Source: DASSKK01 sp035690495 | GTDB taxonomy: Bacteria; Actinomycetota; Actinomycetes; Propionibacteriales; Nocardioidaceae | Assembly (NCBI GenBank): GCA_035690495.1 | Contig: DASSKK010000074.1 | Location: 32,560 to 96,559, forward strand | Length of the DNA: 64,000 nt | Direction of reading: 5' to 3' | Part shown: positions 59,699 to 64,000 of the stretch, piece by piece | Layout: every line of letters begins with the position of its first letter | Numbering within the stretch: position 1 is the first letter of the stretch | Notes under the pieces: model-generated | What the model was told of the DNA's origin: nothing | What the model saw: only the letters and a program-made list of their open reading frames with translations | Databases searched by the model: none | Position numbers and translations under genes: made by a program

Positions 59699-60522
59699 CC
59701 GGCCACGTTCTGCGAGCCGAGGGCTCGATCAGCATCGGCGAGCACGTCACGGGTTCCGTGTTCGGTGTGACGCTGAACCTGGACACGATCTGGTCCACCG
59801 TTGTTGCCGGCGCAATCGTGATCGGCCTGGGCCTGTGGATGCGGGTCAAGTGGACGAATGAGACCCCCAGCAAGATCCAACTTCTCTGGGAGGGTCTTGT
59901 CGGCCAGGTGAATCATGAAGTAGAGAGCAACCTCGGTCGGCTGCACCCATTTGTGGTGCCCTTGGCCGTCGCGCTGTTCTTCTTCATCCTGATCGCGAAC
60001 TGGCTCGAGATCATCCCCGCGATGGACAAGCTCCCGGCCCCGACGTCGGACGTGAACCTGGTCTACGCGATGGCGCTGCTGGTGATCGTCGGCGTGCACA
60101 TCCACGGAGTCAAGGAGCAGGGCTTCAAGGGGTACTTCAAGCACTACGCCCAGCCCAGTCCATTCCTGCTGCCGCTGAACATCTTGGAGGAGATCGTCAA
60201 GCCGGTGACGCTGTCGCTTCGGCTGTTCGGCAACATGCTCGCCGGCGGACTCATGATCTCGCTGATCGCCTTCCTGTTGCCGCTGTACACCATCTGGGGC
60301 GCCAACGCGATCTGGAAGCTGTTCGACATGTTCATCGGCGCGATCCAGGCGTTCATCTTCGCTCTGCTGACAGTGATCTACTTCGGCATGATGAGCGCCC
60401 ACCAGGCCGACCACACCGAGCATGGCGACGAGGCAGGGTCGGAGGGGGACGGCGGCGACGCGCCGCCGGCCGGAGAGGCGACGGCGGCCGACGACAGAGC
60501 CGAGCCAGCACGCGCAGGCTGA
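59695..60522 (+). CDS. atpB: ATP synthase F0 subunit a
   Basis: A 275-residue proton-channel subunit. The essential Arg is in TLSLRLFGNMLAGG; AMDKLPAPTSDVN and ANWLEIIPAMD are conserved. The C-terminal ~45 residues (AHQADHTEHGDEAGSEG and so on) are an acidic extension beyond the family norm. The start overlaps the upstream gene (ATGA). Confidence 0.94.
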   Translation: MTGHVLRAEGSISIGEHVTGSVFGVTLNLDTIWSTVVAGAIVIGLGLWMRVKWTNETPSKIQLLWEGLVGQVNHEVESNLGRLHPFVVPLAVALFFFILIANWLEIIPAMDKLPAPTSDVNLVYAMALLVIVGVHIHGVKEQGFKGYFKHYAQPSPFLLPLNILEEIVKPVTLSLRLFGNMLAGGLMISLIAFLLPLYTIWGANAIWKLFDMFIGAIQAFIFALLTVIYFGMMSAHQADHTEHGDEAGSEGDGGDAPPAGEATAADDRAEPARAG

Positions 60523-60617
60523 CCGAGACGGGCTGCGCACCGTCGAAACGGACCAACAACCGCACACAGAGAAAGCAAGCCTCGCCGGGCAGCCGGCGTG
60601 AACCCTAGGAGACGAAA

Positions 60618-60881
60618 GTGGCAGCAGCAGCAAACACCGCCTCGGCCATCCAGATCGCCGGCGCCTTCATCGGCGGCGGGTTGGCCCTCGGTGGCGGCGC
60701 GATCGGCGGTGCGATCGGCGACGGTCTCGCCGGTAGCTCCTACATCCAGGGCGTGGCCCGCCAGCCGGAGGCCCAAGGGCGCCTGCAGACGATCTTCTTC
60801 ATCACGGTGGGCTTGTGTGAGGCGTTCTTCTTCATCAACCTGGCGTTCATGGCGCTGTTCGTGTTCATCCTCGGCAGCTAG
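60618..60881 (+). CDS. atpE: ATP synthase F0 subunit c
   Basis: An 87-residue hairpin proteolipid. The proton-carrying acid is Glu68 (TVGLCEAFFFINL); the polar loop is ARQPEAQ with Arg48-Gln49-Pro50; helix 1 is Gly-rich (GGGLALGGGAIGGAIGDGL). GTG 60618 follows AGGAGA about six bases away. A 95-base gap separates it from atpB. Confidence 0.95.
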   Translation: MAAAANTASAIQIAGAFIGGGLALGGGAIGGAIGDGLAGSSYIQGVARQPEAQGRLQTIFFITVGLCEAFFFINLAFMALFVFILGS

Positions 60882-60926
60882 CAAGCTCCGAAGCAACGAG
60901 AAGACATCTAGATCGGAATCAGGCTG

Positions 60927-61538
60927 GTGGACATGGTTGGCAGCTTCACGGCGGAGATCGTGCCGATGGCGGAGAGCTCGCAGAACTTCCTGGTGCCGAA
61001 CGCGACGTTCATCGTCGAGCTGATCGCGTTCGTGATCATCTTGTGGGTCCTGGCCAAGTACGTCATCCCGCCGGTCAACAAGGCAATGACCGAGCGGCAG
61101 GAGAAGATCCGCAAGCAGTTCGACGACCTCGACCAGGCACAGAAGGACGCCCGGAAGGCCGAAGCGGAGTTCAAGGCACAGATCTCCGACGCGCGTCACG
61201 AGGCCGCCAAGATCCGGGAGGACGCCCGGGAGCAGGGGGCGGCGATCATCGCCGACATGCGCAAGCAGGCCCAGGAGGAGTCCGACCGGATCCTGAAGAA
61301 CGCCCGGTCGCAGCTCGAGGCCGAGCGCACCCAGGCCGTCCAGAGCCTGCGCACCGAGGTGGGCGAGATGGCCACCACGCTCGCGGGTCGCATCGTCGGG
61401 GAGTCCCTGGATGACGACGAGCGGCGCAGCCGCACCGTGGAGCGGTTTCTCGCCTCGTTGGAGGACGGTGCCGAGCCGCAGAGCGCAGCCGATGCGAAGG
61501 GTTCGCGCTCCGTCCCGTCGAAGACCGGGGCGAGCTGA
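60927..61538 (+). CDS. atpF: ATP synthase F0 subunit b
   Basis: A 203-residue stator subunit: one N-terminal helix (FIVELIAFVIILWVLAKYVIPP, described as residues 27-48), then a long charged coiled coil to about residue 170 and a disordered Ser/Pro tail. GTG 60927 and ATG 60933 are both possible starts; neither has a clear ribosome-binding site. Confidence 0.93.
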   Translation: MDMVGSFTAEIVPMAESSQNFLVPNATFIVELIAFVIILWVLAKYVIPPVNKAMTERQEKIRKQFDDLDQAQKDARKAEAEFKAQISDARHEAAKIREDAREQGAAIIADMRKQAQEESDRILKNARSQLEAERTQAVQSLRTEVGEMATTLAGRIVGESLDDDERRSRTVERFLASLEDGAEPQSAADAKGSRSVPSKTGAS

Positions 61539-61539
61539 C

Positions 61540-62349
61540 ATGCAGGCCGGATCGCAGAGGTCGATGGCGGCGGTGCTGGAGAAGGCCAACGCCGTGCTGG
61601 AGTCGGACGTCGACGCCGACAAGCTGGGGGATGAGCTGTTCGCGTTCGCGCTCACCCTCGACTCGCGACACTCGCTGCGGCGGGCGCTGACCGAGCCGGC
61701 CGTGCCGGCGGACGCGAAGAGCACGCTGCTGCACCGCGTCGCCGAAGGCAAGATCGCCCCGACCACCCTGGAGGTGGTCGATGTCGCCGTACGCCTTCGC
61801 TGGTCCCAGGGCCGCGACCTCGCCGACGCCCTCGAGCACGCGTCGGTGACCGCGCACGTGGCCAAGGCGGACTCCGAGGGGCACCTCGACGACCTCGAGG
61901 ACAACCTGTTCCGCTTCGCGCGGATCGTCGACGCCCACTCCGGACTGCGCGAGGCGCTGGCAGACCCGGCGTACCCGCTGGAGGGCAAGCGCAAGCTGCT
62001 CGACACCCTCCTCGAGGGCAAGGTCGGCTCCTCGACCGAGAAGCTGCTCGACCAGGCCGCGGCCGCACGGCACCGCTCGCTGCCCGCCGTGCTCGACACC
62101 TACCAGAAGATCGCCGCCGAGCGCCGCGACAGACTGGTCGCCACCGTCTGGGTCGCCGCCGACCTGAGCACGGACCACCGGGGCCGGCTGGCGGCCGCGC
62201 TCAGCAGGCAGTACGACCACGACGTGCACCTGAACGTGATCGTCGACCCCGAGGTGCTCGGCGGGGTCCGGGTCGCGGTCGGCGACGAGGTCATCGACTC
62301 CACCGTGCAGACCCGGTTGCGCCAAGCACACCGGCGGCTGGAGCACTAG
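61540..62349 (+). CDS. atpH: ATP synthase F1 subunit delta
   Basis: A 269-residue delta subunit, longer than the ~180-residue E. coli form but typical of actinobacteria. The C-terminal signature is VNVIVDPEVLGGVRVAVGDEVID-like: here NVIVDPEVLGGVRVAVGDEV near residue 229. The start ATG 61540 lies one base after the atpF stop. It joins F1 to the b stalk. Confidence 0.92.
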   Translation: MQAGSQRSMAAVLEKANAVLESDVDADKLGDELFAFALTLDSRHSLRRALTEPAVPADAKSTLLHRVAEGKIAPTTLEVVDVAVRLRWSQGRDLADALEHASVTAHVAKADSEGHLDDLEDNLFRFARIVDAHSGLREALADPAYPLEGKRKLLDTLLEGKVGSSTEKLLDQAAAARHRSLPAVLDTYQKIAAERRDRLVATVWVAADLSTDHRGRLAAALSRQYDHDVHLNVIVDPEVLGGVRVAVGDEVIDSTVQTRLRQAHRRLEH

Positions 62350-62411
62350 GCCCAGACAGACAGTTCCACCACCCAGCCACCACAGAAGCATTCGAGAGCA
62401 GAGGCAGGACA

Positions 62412-64000
<1,589 letters not shown>

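Overview
The window is high-GC DNA from an actinobacterium, most probably a Nocardioides-like member of the Propionibacteriales (inferred from content, not from a database search). Pointers are the SigR/RsrA redox switch, whiB1, the Kgd-type 2-oxoglutarate enzyme with its small DUF6104 partner, the 24-residue ribosomal protein bL37, Ni-superoxide dismutase with SodX, an RsbW/SigF stress module, and actinobacterial gene orders (aroA-rsgA-hisN, argS-lysA-hom-thrC-thrB-rho-rpmE-prfA-prmC-sua5-wecA-atp).

Layout. 0-2.3 kb: the 5' part of a SigB/SigF-family sigma gene cut by the window edge, a small DUF3099-like membrane protein, and a fused cytochrome b561/molybdopterin oxidoreductase. 2.6-10.2 kb: a ten-gene unit of touching or overlapping genes (GH15 hydrolase, SDR, small membrane protein, seven Mrp/Mbh-like cation-antiporter subunits) behind a good stress-sigma promoter match. 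10.2-19.6 kb: MFS transporter, cytidylyltransferase, DUF445, S4, CBS and membrane proteins, hisN-rsgA-aroA, DoxX. 19.6-22.3 kb: an archaeal-type AspRS under a translational T-box riboswitch with an Asp (GAC) specifier, then an AbiEi/DUF559-like gene between repeats. 22.3-25.4 kb: a 1004-residue ECF sigma factor fused to a zinc-finger anti-sigma domain, membrane segments and a large ectodomain. 25.6-35.1 kb: regulators and housekeeping genes (SRAP, sigR-rsrA, bL37, a broken thioesterase, a TPP enzyme, whiB1, rsbW-sigF). 35.1-43.1 kb: sodN/sodX, malic enzyme between two arrays of a 22-bp repeat, a quinone oxidoreductase, and kgd-DUF6104-ATPase. 43.2-45.6 kb: lipoprotein-LCP pair, tRNA-Arg(CCG), response regulator. 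45.6-57.5 kb: argS, lysA, hom, thrC, thrB, rho, rpmE, prfA, prmC, sua5. 57.5-64 kb: wecA-like transferase and the atp operon up to a truncated atpA.

How the genes fit together. Much of the window is central metabolism and translation: Asp-family amino acids (lysA, hom, thrC, thrB), shikimate (aroA), histidine (hisN), TCA and anaplerosis (kgd, malic enzyme), ATP synthase, termination (rho, prfA, prmC). Around it sit stress and redox circuits (SigF/RsbW, SigR/RsrA, WhiB1, Ni-SOD). The least ordinary signals are regulatory or repeat-based: the Asp T-box, palindromic repeats inserted in frame in argS and lysA in two different reading frames, the 22-bp repeat arrays that supply the stop codons of two genes, an 82-bp nested palindrome enclosing the prmC start, and the membrane-tethered sigma/anti-sigma fusion.
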